Positions 1-11,260 of a stretch of 64,000 nt of DNA are shown here, one piece after another. The stretch covers positions 62,001 through 126,000 of the forward strand of contig JAPDOI010000960.1 in NCBI GenBank assembly GCA_029168955.1, in the 5' to 3' direction. A program made the translations under genes and the position numbers. How positions within the stretch are numbered: the stretch's first letter is position 1; the number at the start of each line of letters is the position of its first letter. Origin of the DNA: Aplectana chamaeleonis. Taxonomy: Eukaryota; Nematoda; Chromadorea; Rhabditida; Cosmocercidae. Under the pieces are notes generated by a model that was not told the DNA's origin, did not search any database, and saw only the letters and a program-made list of their open reading frames with translations.

Positions 1-1664
1 TTACGATTTACGAAATTTTGGCCCGAGATCGTAACAAATTCTGGGAATGCGGTGGAGAGAACAATGAAAGTTTGCGGTCCATTGCATAGATAAATGTAGC
101 AATTCTTCCACATTCCTGAAATTTGATTACTCTGCGATTTCAATTTTCAGTGAAACCTTGCCCGGACAGCCGGGTGTAGTCAGCAGTAGATTGGCCATGG
201 TGTAATTTAAATGTTGATAACGAAGTCCAGGTATACCCGACCGCTCTGCTGCTCACATTGACAGGTTCAAACATATTATTTGGTTCCAACCTTTCCTTCC
301 TCAATATGCGAGACAGGTCGGTGGAGCCGAGCTCCTCAGTTATTTATCTCCATGGAATGCTCTCGCTCCCATGATAAATACGAGAGAAGCAAACATTTGA
401 TTTAGCAACTGACTATATTGGAGAACAGTCCGGTCCGCAGTTGCAACACGTACTGCGAACAAAATCATGCTGGCACCACGTAGTACTGGCCCTATTAATC
501 TTCGAATACCGTCAAGCTGCAGGCTGCAAAGCGGTCTTCTGCAACTGTGGACGGGAGCTCCACTCCGATATAGATATTGAATATGGGGCTTCGCTCTCAG
601 AAGTCTTTACTGACCTACGAAGCAAGTAAAAGTTGGAACACAATATACCTTTTACTGCAGAATTTCACGGATATTTCGAAATCCGCCTTTACCACTCATC
701 CATCTTCAGCGATTTCAAAGCTACAAAACGTAAAAAATTGGCAATTTGTGAACTGAAATCCGCTGAAAGACCCGGAATATATATTTTTTAATCTGGAAAC
801 ACTATTTGACGAAGAGGGCTACGGGGATTTCCGAAATAGCCTCTCTGAAAGATGTCTATCTCCAAAGGCAGTCAGGATAGAGAGAAAAAAGGGAATTTTC
901 AATTTCAGTTTGAAACAATTACGGCTGCAGAGTCACCTAACTCTTCAAAAAGGTTACTGAATGCTTTTAAATTTGATAGTTCAAGCAATTTATAATTGCA
1001 AAAGAAAAGATTTAAAAATTGTTGAATTTTGAAATCAGAGATTTGAAGAGAACCTCAACCTTTTTGCATTTTAGAATCCTAAACAACCTACACCTCTCAG
1101 ACCGCTGTCTCCACCCCAACAACCTGATATTTATGAAAAGGAACGCTTGTAACTCCGTTCACAGAAACGGTTCACAAATAGAAGGCAGACTCGATTTCTG
1201 CGCCAGAGTGTGCTTTTGCGAAAGTACCTACATTTGTCTTGAGCCGAAATCTATCGAACCGCAAATTGTTTTCTCATCACTGTGTTGCCCTCCTGGGCTT
1301 CCAGTAAACCATGTTTGGTAAGCTATAATTCTCTTTTTCTCGTATTCAAAAGTTGAGCAAAACGTCGCACAGGTTTGGCACTTAATTAAGCTCAGAGTTT
1401 TCGTGTTGTCTATTAAAGTCGTTTCTATCCCCTGCAACAAGTTTTTTTGAAGTACTGCTCAAAACAGTGCTATTCGGAAACCAAAATCCAAACCTCTTTC
1501 GATATGGAAGCCCATTATCATTGATGTGCTGCGGTGTTTCCACATTGAATGAAGTTTGGGTTATTTGGGGCTTATTACTCATTATCACTTACGAATTACG
1601 AATTACGAGCAATTCGAAAAATTACGATTTACGAAATTACAAAAATCAGTTACGCACAGCCCTG
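1..1664. mobile_element. Right part of a hAT-like DNA transposon
   Basis: The block ends at 1664 with CGCACAGCCCTG. This is the complement of CAGGGCTGTGCG, the same end seen on the complete hAT-like element at 36190-37781. Just inside the end, 1590-1650 carries repeated TTACGAATTACGA and ATTACGATTTACGAAAT motifs. The same motif stands at 1-17 in the same orientation, which suggests that the left end lies just upstream of the window. Known for the family: hAT elements have short CAGGG-type inverted repeats and clustered subterminal motifs bound by the transposase. I see no transposase; open frames here are at most 100 codons and resemble nothing I know. The span to position 1 is inferred. Confidence 0.45.
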
Positions 1665-1735
1665 GTCCACGGGAATCACAAAAAAAACGGGGGCGCGGTT
1701 GCGTATTTTCATTAAGCATACTGTAATTAAATTGG

Positions 1736-2173
1736 CTCGGTTCTAAGAATCGATAATGTACAGCTGATAATTTTTTCTCTGTTTTGTTTTTTCTGTTTGT
1801 CTCATTCCTGCATGTACCTATAACGAATTACTTAAATGTATTGGTGTTGTGGGTTTGTGGAGAAAACTTAGCGTTTTTGAACGTTAACGGTGCTGTTTAC
1901 TCCAAAATAAGTGCCATAGAATATGGCATGACGTCTGCGGAGGCCCAAAGCACCCTAATCGACGGCAACATTTTATTTTTGACTCAGTTTTCGAGGAAGA
2001 AACGCCGGAAACAAAAGAAAACGGTGAGTTCTCGCCTCACACATACAAAATCAATACACCTAAATTATTTACTATAGAGACACACAACAACAACACAAAA
2101 AAAATGAGAGACAGGAAAATCCGTAACCTAGAAAACAATTATCAGCTGTTCATTATCGATTCTTGGAACCGAG
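1736..2173. mobile_element. Foldback MITE with ~37-bp inverted repeats
   Basis: The left arm at 1736-1772 (CTCGGTTCTAAGAATCGATA...) is matched in reverse complement at 2137-2173 (...TATCGATTCTTGGAACCGAG). Weaker complementarity continues inward, with TTTTTCTGTTTGTCTCAT against ATGAGAGACAGGAAAAT. The total is 438 bp. The 97-codon frame at 1784-2077 lies between the arms and has no recognisable domain. The structure fits a small non-autonomous DNA transposon. Superfamily is not assignable, because I found no convincing target-site duplication. Confidence 0.6.
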
Positions 2174-4056
2174 ACAGCCATGGCCACAGTATGTGTAGCT
2201 GTATACTCCATCGGCAAAGAATTTCCTGAGTTTATTTAGCAGGTATTGTAACCGAATGAAAAATCTCAGATTTAGAAAATATCGCAAACTCGCAACGGGT
2301 GACGAGACACACTGTTTAGCATCCGTACCAGGGTTGAACAGAATATATTTTGAAAATTCGAAAGTCGGAAAGAGATCCAAATTTTTGGAAACAGGAATTC
2401 GAAAAATTTAAAAGACAGGAGGCTTCAAAAATCGGAAATAGGGAATCAGAGGAAAAACTGAAAATTCGAAAGAAGGAATCCGTTAGCAGAAAAAAGTTTC
2501 AGATGTGGGCGGGGCGTTCTAAGAACACTGTACAAAACTATCGAAAGTGGGCGGAGCATTAAGAGCCCCGCGTCTCTAGAAATGGGCGAGGCTTGTGACA
2601 CTTTGCAAGTCACAACTTCTGGGAAGTGTGTATCCATGCTCAAAAGAATCGTACACTTCTGCTATGCTCCACATGGTCCGCGCATTCATAAGGACGTTTA
2701 TGTGGAGAATTGCTGAACTCCTTCACAAATTATTTTGAGCCTTTTGATGTCCGAGACTGGTCCAGATGGTCAACATATAATTTACGAAAGAGACTAATAG
2801 AATCCACATGGAATATAATTGCGATTTAGAATTTCCCATTTAAAATGCAAGCAATGAATTTGAGCAATCTATCTTGTTAGATCTTCTGACCCACTGTTCT
2901 GTTCAAGCACACAATCATGAAAAAGTATGCTAGAAGTTACGAAGAAACTGCAGACCTGGTCTATGCACAAAGCGTACACAATGCGAGAATGCACGAAAAA
3001 ACCTTCGCGGAATGAACCCAGCTGGTAGAAACAAGGTTCCCAGCGGCAGAACTCGTTTCTCGCAGGCGACGGAGATTTCGATGGCGATGATGACGACGTC
3101 GTCGACGATGATGAGAAGACGGGGCGAGAGAACGTGCACACAAACACAATGGCCTGCCTGAAACTCCACGGCTATCGATCGATGACGGTTTAAAATTAGA
3201 AAAATATCCGACACGGCATAGTTAACGGGGGAATGCTGCAATGAGCTGCGGGAAACACACAGCCGGCAGCCGGGGGCGCATCACATGCGGTGAGAAAGGT
3301 GTGTCTTCCTGTCCGAAGGGGCGAACCATTGATGATAGCGATTGGACGACGACGTCATACCCGACTGCTCTGGGTAGACGGGAACAGCCCCTATCGATCA
3401 CTTATGATTAGATGAAAGATTTCTGATAACTTAAAGGAAGGGATAATCTTCAATTTTGAGATTATTCGCTAAACAGCTTATTTGGTCACCGGGTAGCAAA
3501 GAAATGACAAAGAAATTGAGAAAAACATACCAGGATGTACACGAAAAGTTCTACTTTCAGTGCGTCCCCGTACTCTCATTGTCAGTGGAACTGTTTTATG
3601 GAACAATGAAATTCTTTGTGTACCCGCCCTCCGATACTCTCTGAGCTCTATTCTTGCCTTTGGACACTTGGTAATAATGTTTTGCATAATAGTTCTTCCC
3701 ATCTTCGTTTGAGCGTATCACTCACCGGTCGCCAGCGCCCAGAACGCGTTCATCATAGCGGACAATTAGTCCAAGACAGAAAATTCTTTCACTGGAATGA
3801 GGCGTTTAGTGCTTTTTTCGCGGTTTCTCTATGATTTGAGTAAAACTTGGAAGCCAACGCAAAGTTTCTAGTAGGAAACTCGGAATCGAAAAAACATCGT
3901 GAACACTGTCTTTGAAAAGAAGGCGGAATCTGTGTTTTTGTGCTAAATTTATCACCCTTGCTCATGTTGAAAATGGAAGAATTGACCGCTATGAATAAAT
4001 GATACCTATCATTGCAATCAAGCGTTATAGCTGACTGAGCAGTACTTGTTGCTTGA
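2174..4056. other. Unassigned region, no gene supported
   Basis: Nothing can be assigned here. A purine-rich stretch at 2345-2480 repeats GAAAATTCGAAAG-like words and begins near CAGGGTTGAACAG at 2330, which could be another hAT-like end. Around 3065-3193 a plus-strand frame of about 42 codons, rich in Asp, follows a possible splice acceptor (TTTCTCGCAG); see the rejected list. Frames of about 100 codons on the minus strand around 2869-3241 overlap one another in different frames and have no known motif. Confidence 0.3.
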
Positions 4057-4085
4057 TTTAAAGGCAGAGTCCACGGTGAAAACTA
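4057..4085 (+). repeat. Solo end of a TTTAAAGGCAG-type foldback
   Basis: TTTAAAGGCAGAGTCCACGG followed by TGAAAA matches the terminal sequence of the two complete elements at 20475-21946. I found no partner arm nearby, so this is a truncated or decayed copy. A similar solo end (AAAGGCAGCGTTCACGAT) lies near 24039. Confidence 0.4.
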
Positions 4086-5412
4086 TTTTTAAGCTCTAAA
4101 AATGAGAAGGTCATCACAAAAATGAAAGAAAGAGAAAATTCGTTCGGAAAATGCACAAAAACAAGGTAGAACTATGGAGAAAGGTAGAATATTTGAGTTC
4201 AGTTTTAGTCCAAGATTGCGAGTGAATGCTTCGCCCCACCATCACTTTTTGAACACATTCAAATTGAGGATGGGAGAGGAAAAAAAGAACCGGAAACTAG
4301 ATTTTCATGGCAAGCAAAACCACAGAATTATCAAAGAAAAGAATCCAGAAACCACGACTTATGACGAAACTGACGGAACACATCTGCTTGAGAAGGAAAG
4401 AGAATCTTGAGGAGGGGGTTTTTGGATTCATCGATCAGCTGGGGCTCTCGTGATGCTTTACACATTGACGGTCGCAAATAGTGTCCCAGGCGTACTGAAG
4501 TGGCAGAGCAAAGTCGGATCTCTTTTCACTTGAGTATTTACTGGGTCATCTCTACTTTGACACTAACGCGCTAGTAGGGTAGGATTATAAGCAGCTCAAA
4601 TTTTTATCACGAAGATACTGCGAGTTTGCGATCGGAGAAATTTTGCGGGATTCCCCGGGTAAGCTGCTGGACTTCAATCGGAATGTCTGTTCGCAACTTG
4701 ATATGTAGTATGGAAGAAGGATACCGCCAGGCATCGGCTGATAGCTAGAACAGTCGAGCACGACAAGACTCTCACACACCATATTTAACTCCGCGAACCC
4801 GCAGCAGGCACCACGACGCTTATTCGACATGAAAGGATGGAATACTCAACCGAAAAGGCTACTGCGAATTGGTGTAGGTTGCGGAAGCGACTCTGTTCAA
4901 GTGGAAACAAAAGGCTAGCGCTGTCGCTTCAACGGGGTTTTTTAATGTCTCGTTTTCGCTGTAGAGATATCAGGAGATTGCCAATACAAGACTCTGAATA
5001 TCACGACTCGGCACTAGTAGAGCCGTTATCCGATCACTACTAGCGATTTTTCTCTTGCGCTACTATTGTGCCCAGCGTCTGGGTACGTACTCTACACTCA
5101 CCAGAGAAAGTCTCGAGGGATCCACTACGTTTCGGAAGACGTCGTACAAGAAGTATTAAAGGATGAATAGAGTCACAAACATGTGTGCTGCGTTTTCCTA
5201 GCGGAACATTCGGTAAGCCAAAAAAGTCGGAAAAGGACAAAAATAGGGTGCAGCTTCTCCCAAAGTGCCCACCATGGCTGTATTTCTTATTTTCGAGCGA
5301 AAATTGGCTATTATATGCAGCTGGCAGCCCTCCTTCGAAAAGCACCATGCCTGGAAATCTGTAGAATTTTTCTCGAGTTTCTCACCATGTACATCCCCCC
5401 ATGGGATTAAAA
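4086..5412. other. Unassigned region
   Basis: I see no gene, tandem repeat or long palindrome. The frames here are short, overlap on both strands and lack recognisable domains. Base composition is mixed and resembles the other unassigned flanks. Confidence 0.3.
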
Positions 5413-5691
5413 TAGCGTGTTTTGTTGTGTCGATTGCGTCCAACACTACTCTTTGTACGACATCATGGAAATTTTTTCTACCCTGCATTCCTGGACTTCC
5501 TTGTTTTATTTTAGAAGAGAACTTAAGTTACATCATAGTTTACGTATAAGGAGATTGAAACGACAAAGCATTTCCAATTTAGGCTGAGTTTCGGTGTGTA
5601 CAGGCAAATTGAAAGAACATTGTTGTGAATTTTTTTCCATGATGTCGTAGAATGAGTAGTGTTGGACGCAATCGACACACCAAAACACGCT
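5413..5691. mobile_element. Foldback element, ~65-bp arms
   Basis: The left arm at 5413-5477 (AGCGTGTTTTGTTGTGTCG ... GTACGACATCATGGAAA) is complementary, with few mismatches, to the right arm at 5627-5691 (TTTCCATGATGTCGTAG-like through CGACACACCAAAACACGCT). The 150-bp spacer has no coding signal. The structure fits a MITE or foldback element; terminal duplications were not identified. Confidence 0.55.
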
Positions 5692-6260
5692 GTTTTACGG
5701 CATGAGAATTTCGTCCCCTGTCCGACGTTAGCGTTCGAGTTTTCGATGGAGGGTTGGCAGGCATGTAAGTCTCATTAAAACGAAATTAGGGCTATAATTG
5801 CCTCTGCAAAAAGGATCCCTCACCTTGCCTATAATTGGCACATTTCCTTTCACTTTGTCGACTTAGTTTGTAAGCATTAGAATGTTGTGAAGCTCAGCAA
5901 TTTTTTACAGAGCAAAATCAAATCAGAATGAGATAGTAGTAACTATATAGATTTTCATTATAATCCGAAAAATCTACTGCTGTGGCTGCGTTCTTTGAAG
6001 CAACCGAATCAGGGGCGACGGGACGGGGGCTCTCTACGCACCGAGGAAGTTGTCCGGCCTTTAGCGGTTCTAATTCCACTCAGGACCTCTTCGCTTGCAT
6101 TGAGCAGCGTGACATTTCGAACTGCAGAAACGGAACAACTCCTCCATCGCTGTGTACAGAACCCCTGTCCCGGGGCGACAAGAGAGACAAGCGCCTTTAC
6201 TTTGGTTGCTTCATATAACGCAGTCACAGCTGGTAGTCTTTTCGGTTGACGATGTGGTAT
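5692..6260. other. Unassigned region
   Basis: GC-richer sequence at 5980-6230 gives overlapping frames of about 70-85 codons on both strands, none recognisable. A short GAAGCAACC word near 5997 has its complement near 6200, too short to define an element. Confidence 0.3.
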
Positions 6261-6644
6261 CGCTCCAGCCGCGAAGCGGCTGGAGTGTTTTTGTTTTGCC
6301 CGGGACTTGTGATCACTTAGAATTCTGTAAAGTAGTTAATAAAAAATGCTAAACAAATTCTCCAGAGATTTCCATCGGAATATAGGTGAGAGGGTCCAGG
6401 AGGCACATGCTGACAAAATTTGAGCCAAATCGGTTCAAAACTAACAAAGTTAGATCGGCGAGTCCTTATCCAAAATTCTTGTTGTGCGTGTTACTCGTTC
6501 CTGCTTCCCGCCTCTTGCTTCGCGCTTCCTCGTGCGTTACGCACCCTTAGTAGTGGTCACTGCCAATGGTCGCAGGCGATCAGTTGAACAGGCAGGTAAG
6601 TTGGTATGTGGATAGATAAGCAGGCTGGTGAGAAGGTAGCAAAT
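6261..6644. mobile_element. Stem-loop leader preceding satellite A, copy 1
   Basis: The leader opens at 6263-6285 with a perfect hairpin: stem CTCCAGCCGC, loop GAA, stem GCGGCTGGAG, then a T-rich tract. The following ~360 bp is nearly identical to 24767-25139, and in both places satellite A begins straight after. The two 5' flanks differ (GATGTGG against CATCGGTC), so the hairpin probably marks an element boundary. A stem-loop, a conserved block and then tandem repeats recall non-autonomous Helentron-type elements such as Drosophila DINE-1. That comparison is an inference. Confidence 0.6.
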
Positions 6645-8393
6645 GAGTACTTACTGTTTAACATTAACTGCATCACTTAATACTGCTTATCATATCAAGT
6701 GATATTATCAGTTGGTAGATCAAATCGCTAAAACACGTTGTAGGCTGCACTTTTCGATGGGTAGGGACAAGGAAAGTGACTAACTAGTTTATTACTTACT
6801 GTTTAACATTAACTGCTTCACTTAGTACTGCTTATCATATCAAGTGATATTATCAGTTGGTAGATCAATCGCTAAAACACGTTGCAGGCTGTACTTTTTG
6901 ATGGGAAGGGACAAGGAAAGTGACTAACAAGTTTATTACTTACTGTTTAACATTAACTGCTTCACTTATTACTGCTTATCATATCAAGTGATACTACCAG
7001 TTGGTAGATCAATTCGCTAAAACACGTTGTAGGCTGGACTTTTCGATGGGAAGGGACAAGGAAAGTGACTAACAAGTTTATTACTTACTGTTTAACATTA
7101 ACTACTTCACTTATTACTGCTTATCATATCAAGTGATATTATCAGTTGGTAGATCAAATCGCTAAAACACGTTGTAGGCTGTACTCTTCAATGGGAAGGG
7201 ACAAGGAAAGTGACTAACAAGTTTATTACTTACTGTTTAACATTAACTGCTTCACTTATTACTGCTTATCATATCAAGTGATATTACCAGTTGGTAGATC
7301 AAATCGCTAAAACACGTTGTAGGGTGTGCTTTTCGATGGGAAGGGACAAGGAAGGTGATTAACAAGTTTATTACTTACTGTTTAACATTAACTGCATCAC
7401 TTAATACTGCTTATCATATCAAGTGATATTATCAGTTGGTAGATCAAATCGCTAAAACACGTTGTAGGCTGTACTTTTCGATGGGAAGGGACAAGGAAAA
7501 AGACTAACAAGTTTATTACTTACTGTTTAACATTAACTGCTTCACTTATTACTGCTTATCATATCAAGTGATATTATCAGTTGGTAGATCAAATCGCTAA
7601 AACACGTTGTAGGCTGTACTTTTCGATGGGAAGGGACAAGGAAAGTGACTAACAAGCGTATTACTTACTGTTTAACATTAACTGCTTCCCTTATTACTGC
7701 TTATCATATCAAGTGATATTATCAGTTGGTAGATCAATTCGCTAAAACACGTTGTAGGCTGTACTTTTCGATGGGAAGGGAGAAGGAAAGTGACTAACAA
7801 GTTTATTACTTACTGTTTAACATTAACTGCTTCACTTAATACTGCTTATCATATCAAGTGATATTATCAGTTGGTAGATCAATTCGCTAAAACACGTTGT
7901 AGGCTGTACTTTTCGATGGGAAGGGACAAGGAAAGTGACTAACAAGTTTATTACTTACTGTTTAACATTAACTGCTTCACTTATTAATGATTATCATATC
8001 AAGTGATATTATCAGTTGGTAGATCAAATCGCTAAAACACGTTGTAGGCTGTACTTTTCGATGCGAAGGGACAAGGAAAGTGACTAACAAGTTTATTACT
8101 TACTGTTTAACATTAACTGCTTCACTTATTACTGCTTATCATATCAAGTGATATTATCAGTTGGTAGATCAAATCGCTAAAACAGGTTGTAGGCTGTACT
8201 TTTCGATGGGAAGGGACTAGGAAAGTGACTAACAAGTTTGTTACTTACTGTTTAACATTTACTATTTCACTTATTACTGCTTATCATATCAAGTGATATT
8301 ATCAGTCGGTAAATCAAATCGCTAAAACACGTTGTAGGCTGTATTTTTCGATGGGAAGGGACAAGGAAAGTGACTAACAAGTTTGTTACTTTC
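6645..8393 (+). repeat. Satellite A, array 1: 145-bp monomers, ~12 copies
   Basis: The marker TTACTGTTTA recurs at 6651, 6796, 6940, 7085 and 7230, which gives a 144-145 bp period. A monomer runs from TTACTTACTGTTTAACATTA through TATCATATCAAGTGATATTA and CTAAAACACGTTGTAGGC to GGGACAAGGAAAGTGACTAA. Copies differ by scattered substitutions such as CAATGGG/CGATGGG, ATCAAATCG/ATCAATTCG and CTTATTA/CTTAATA. A 145-bp unit is close to the 147-bp nucleosome core length, but positioning is only a suggestion. The array passes directly into minisatellite B. Confidence 0.95.
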
Positions 8394-8705
8394 CGATGAC
8401 GTCATCAAAGTGCATGGGGCATCTGATGATGTCATCAGGACGTCGTGCCAAGCACATGGGGCTTCCGATATTGTTATCAGGACGTCGTGACCAGGTTTGC
8501 CAAGTGCATAGGGCATCTGGTGACGTCATCAGGACGTCGTGCCAAGTACATAGGGCATCTGGTGACGTCATCAGGACGTCGTGCCAAGTACATAGGGCAT
8601 CTAGTGACGTCATCAGGACGTCGTGCCAAGTACACAGGGCATCTGATTACGTCATCAGGATGTCGTGTAAAGTACATAGAGGATCTTATGACGTCATCAG
8701 GACGT
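8394..8705 (+). repeat. Minisatellite B, copy 1: 42-bp units rich in TGACGTCA
   Basis: About seven units of 42 bp; consecutive TGACGTCA words stand at 8521 and 8563. The consensus contains GTGACGTCATCAGGACGTCG, then TGCCAAGTACATAGGGCATC. Several units carry the perfect palindrome TGACGTCA, the consensus site for CREB/ATF bZIP factors; others have TGATGTCA or TTACGTCA. The unit length is a multiple of three, so 75-113-codon frames are open on both strands with a 14-residue periodicity. I do not treat them as genes. A second copy lies at 44836-45200 in the same context. Confidence 0.9.
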
Positions 8706-8845
8706 CGTAAAGTGAGTCGCGCGTCACTTGTAGCGTGCGGAACAAGTCGATTACTTACTGATTATCATCTCAATCCATCCTATTGAAAAAATATTGAAGA
8801 TTTTCCAGAGATATTACTTCGTAATATCAAGAAAAAATGAACAAT

Positions 8846-9713
8846 TCTATCAAAAAGGGGTCTTCCAAGCGAAAGAGGTTTGGTTGGCGTCAGAAACGTT
8901 CCAACAAAAAGGGAACAATAGGCAAGTAGGATGAGGAGAGTCTACAAAAATTGAACAATATTTTCTGAGACTGATTTTCTTGGTCGATACTTCTTAACAG
9001 CGAAAACAAACCGCTGTGGCGTTTCACGAGGAAGAGTTTAGTGTCTTTCGGGGAAAAAGTTAGTGTCTTTCGGGAAAAAGACCTCTATTCGTTGACGAGA
9101 TTATAAGAAAATACTCTTATTCGATGCTGTACTTTGAGTTCGCTTTTCCTAGCAGCTGGAGCTAGCCGTCTGTGTAGGTAAAGTTGGCATCATTTTCTCT
9201 TCTAATGATAACTAATAGGTTCACATAAATACCCTCTGGTTACGGGCCTGATTTATAATAGTTTGTGCAATTGCGGACTTGCGTCGTGAGGGCGCGACGC
9301 ATCACTTTCGTACGATCAAAGAACTAGGACAAACCTTGAAAATGTAGAAAAATACGCACACGAACAGCTGATGAGGGACGGGCGCGGAAGCTCGTACGAA
9401 AGCGATGCGTCGCGCTCCCACGACGCAAGTCCGCAATTGCACACACTAAATCAGGCCCGGAACCAGAGGATATACATTTGTATCGTTGCTCGCATAATCG
9501 GAGTCTATTTGGAACCACAAAGTGCTTGCGTGTGGTACACCGCAACGGTTTGTTTTCGCTGTTAAGAAGTATCGGCCAAGAAAATCAGTTTCAGAAAATA
9601 TTGTTCAATTTTTGTAGACTCTCCTCATCCTACTTGCCTATTGTTCCCTTCTTGTTGAAACGTTCCTGACGCCAACCAAACCTCTTTCGCTTGGAAGACC
9701 CCTTTTTGATAGA
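8846..9713. mobile_element. Foldback element FB1, copy 1
   Basis: The element is a long imperfect palindrome. The outer arm at 8846-9030 (TCTATCAAAAAGGGGTCTTC ... GCGAAAACAAACCG) pairs with 9540-9713 (CGGTTTGTTTTCGC ... GAAGACCCCTTTTTGATAGA). The inner arms, about 9165-9320 and 9385-9500, pair through GCAATTGCGGACTTGCGTCG and its complement. The right outer arm differs from the left by small indels. No transposase is visible. The second copy at 45334-46129 lacks the last part of the right arm. FB1 directly follows minisatellite B in both copies, so B and FB1 have been duplicated as one unit. Confidence 0.85.
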
Positions 9714-10655
9714 TTATATAGTTAGTTTTATCTCATTCTGAATCTATTTCGAACGATATCCACCAAATTTCCACCCCAAGAAGGCCCATTTCAGTCACTG
9801 AGCGTAATGCTTAGGTAAGTACAAAAAACATAAATGCACAAAAAAAAATAAACGGAATGTGAACACGAGATTATTCCATTGCTGGATTCGAACCCGTGAT
9901 ACCGCTTCATTCTCGCTGCGTTCTAATCAACTTCGTTATCCTCTCGGTCATTGCTGCTGATAACGCTGTACTGCTTTAGTCAAGTGAAAAGAAGAGGGCA
10001 ACTTCCTCAATCGTTTCGGAAACGGCTCATATCTCAAGAATGAGCCAAAACCAAGGCGCCAAACTTTGTGTATGCTAATTTCTTCATAACCACAAGCGTG
10101 CTTAGTAGTTATTTGCAGTCTATATGCGTTCATTGATAAAGTTCGGTAAGTTTTGTTTGTAGAAACGCCGCGGTGTCTGAAAATGCTTCCCTAGTCAGTC
10201 CCTCTTTGAAATGAACCCATTGCAACGAAATTCTGGTCCGCAGCTGCAGATAGCTGTGTTACAGCCTGCAGCTAAAGCATTCATCGTGCCGGGACCACAT
10301 GGTCCCAGCATGAGGTCTTCTAACTGCGTGATGCGACCGCGGTTGCAGGCCACTGCGGACTGAAATTTCGCTCCTATAAGGAAAGTAAACTTTGGGGCAT
10401 TTCAGAAGAACTCTCAATTTCCATAATCATCGACGGCGGAGCGGTGTGCCTTAGAAGGGAATGACCAGACCGGGTTGCCAGAACTGCCCATTCGCCCATG
10501 TTTTTCTGATAGACCTTCCGGGTAGTCGTAGGAACACCCTACTATTTGCCCGAGTAATAGTGGAAAGAGTTTATGAGTCATTTTTTGAAAATAAAGAGCG
10601 CTGTATCGTCTATCCCTTCAACACACCTCGAACAGAGTTATTCGAGTGATCCAAG
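9714..10655. other. Unassigned region with a tRNA-like remnant
   Basis: No gene is supported. On the minus strand, 9878-9960 contains TGACCGAGAGGATA (resembling a tRNA A box) and, 50-60 bases on, GGTTCGAATCC (a perfect B box, 9884-9894). The T stem has mismatches and the acceptor ends do not pair, so this is at most a decayed tRNA or a tRNA-derived SINE head. The remaining sequence shows no tandem or inverted structure. Confidence 0.35.
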
Positions 10656-10914
10656 GTGGCGACAAGGGATGTGCGTAATAGAAATTTTGTAATTCGTTAG
10701 CCGTTAGTCGTTCAACCGGCCAAAACCCACGTTAGTCGTTAAAAATCTAGGTTTTGAAAACAAGCACAGCTGAGGCAGAAAAAAGCGCTTATGAATAGAA
10801 AAAATGGAAGGCATGAAGAGATGTATGTTTTCCGAAGCATTCATGGCCATTAAAGACAAAATCATTCTTTGTTAGAAAACCTAGTTCAAACTGCAAGCCC
10901 ACATATACATAAAC

Positions 10915-11112
10915 CAGCGGCGTCGCCGGCTGACGCCGGCCTCTGCCGCTGGGGTCCGGCTACGCCGGCCCATTTGCCGGCTTCGCCGGCATCTTAAGTA
11001 TAAGGCGAATGAATCGAACTCCGCTAATTCTATGTGAGATGGCGTTCGAAGTTCTCACGCTTGCCGGCCATCGCCGGCCTCTGTTGCTGGAGTACGGTTG
11101 CGCCAGCACGTG
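10915..11112. repeat. GC-rich cluster of short GCCGGC palindromes
   Basis: GCCGGCTGACGCCGGC, GCCGGCTACGCCGGC, GCCGGCTTCGCCGGC and GCCGGCCATCGCCGGC follow each other, within wider complementarity (CCAGCGGC near 10916 against GCCGCTGG near 10949). The cluster is an island of strong GC-rich hairpins in AT-rich surroundings. It could be an element end or a recombination-prone stretch; the function is unknown. Confidence 0.6.
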
Positions 11113-11260
11113 AGCTGGTTTCGACGAAAACGCTCGAGGAATCAGAAATTACAAACTATTTCAAACCATGCAAACCCTGCTAACCTCCTTTCTTATGCAG
11201 TTGCACACCGACCCTTACCTAGCTTTAAGAGGTCCTAAAGTGGTAGTTCATTTATATTCA

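Noticed and set aside
3065..3193. Asp-rich frame after a possible splice acceptor (GDGDFDGDDDDVVDDD)
   Set aside because: Only ~42 codons, built largely on GAT/GAC simple sequence; no donor, no partner exon and no homology I recognise.
6645..8705. CRISPR array
   Set aside because: Monomers are directly adjacent with no unique spacers, there are no cas genes, and the context is eukaryotic.
9878..9960. tRNA gene on the minus strand
   Set aside because: A- and B-box-like words are present but acceptor and T stems do not pair; at best a remnant.
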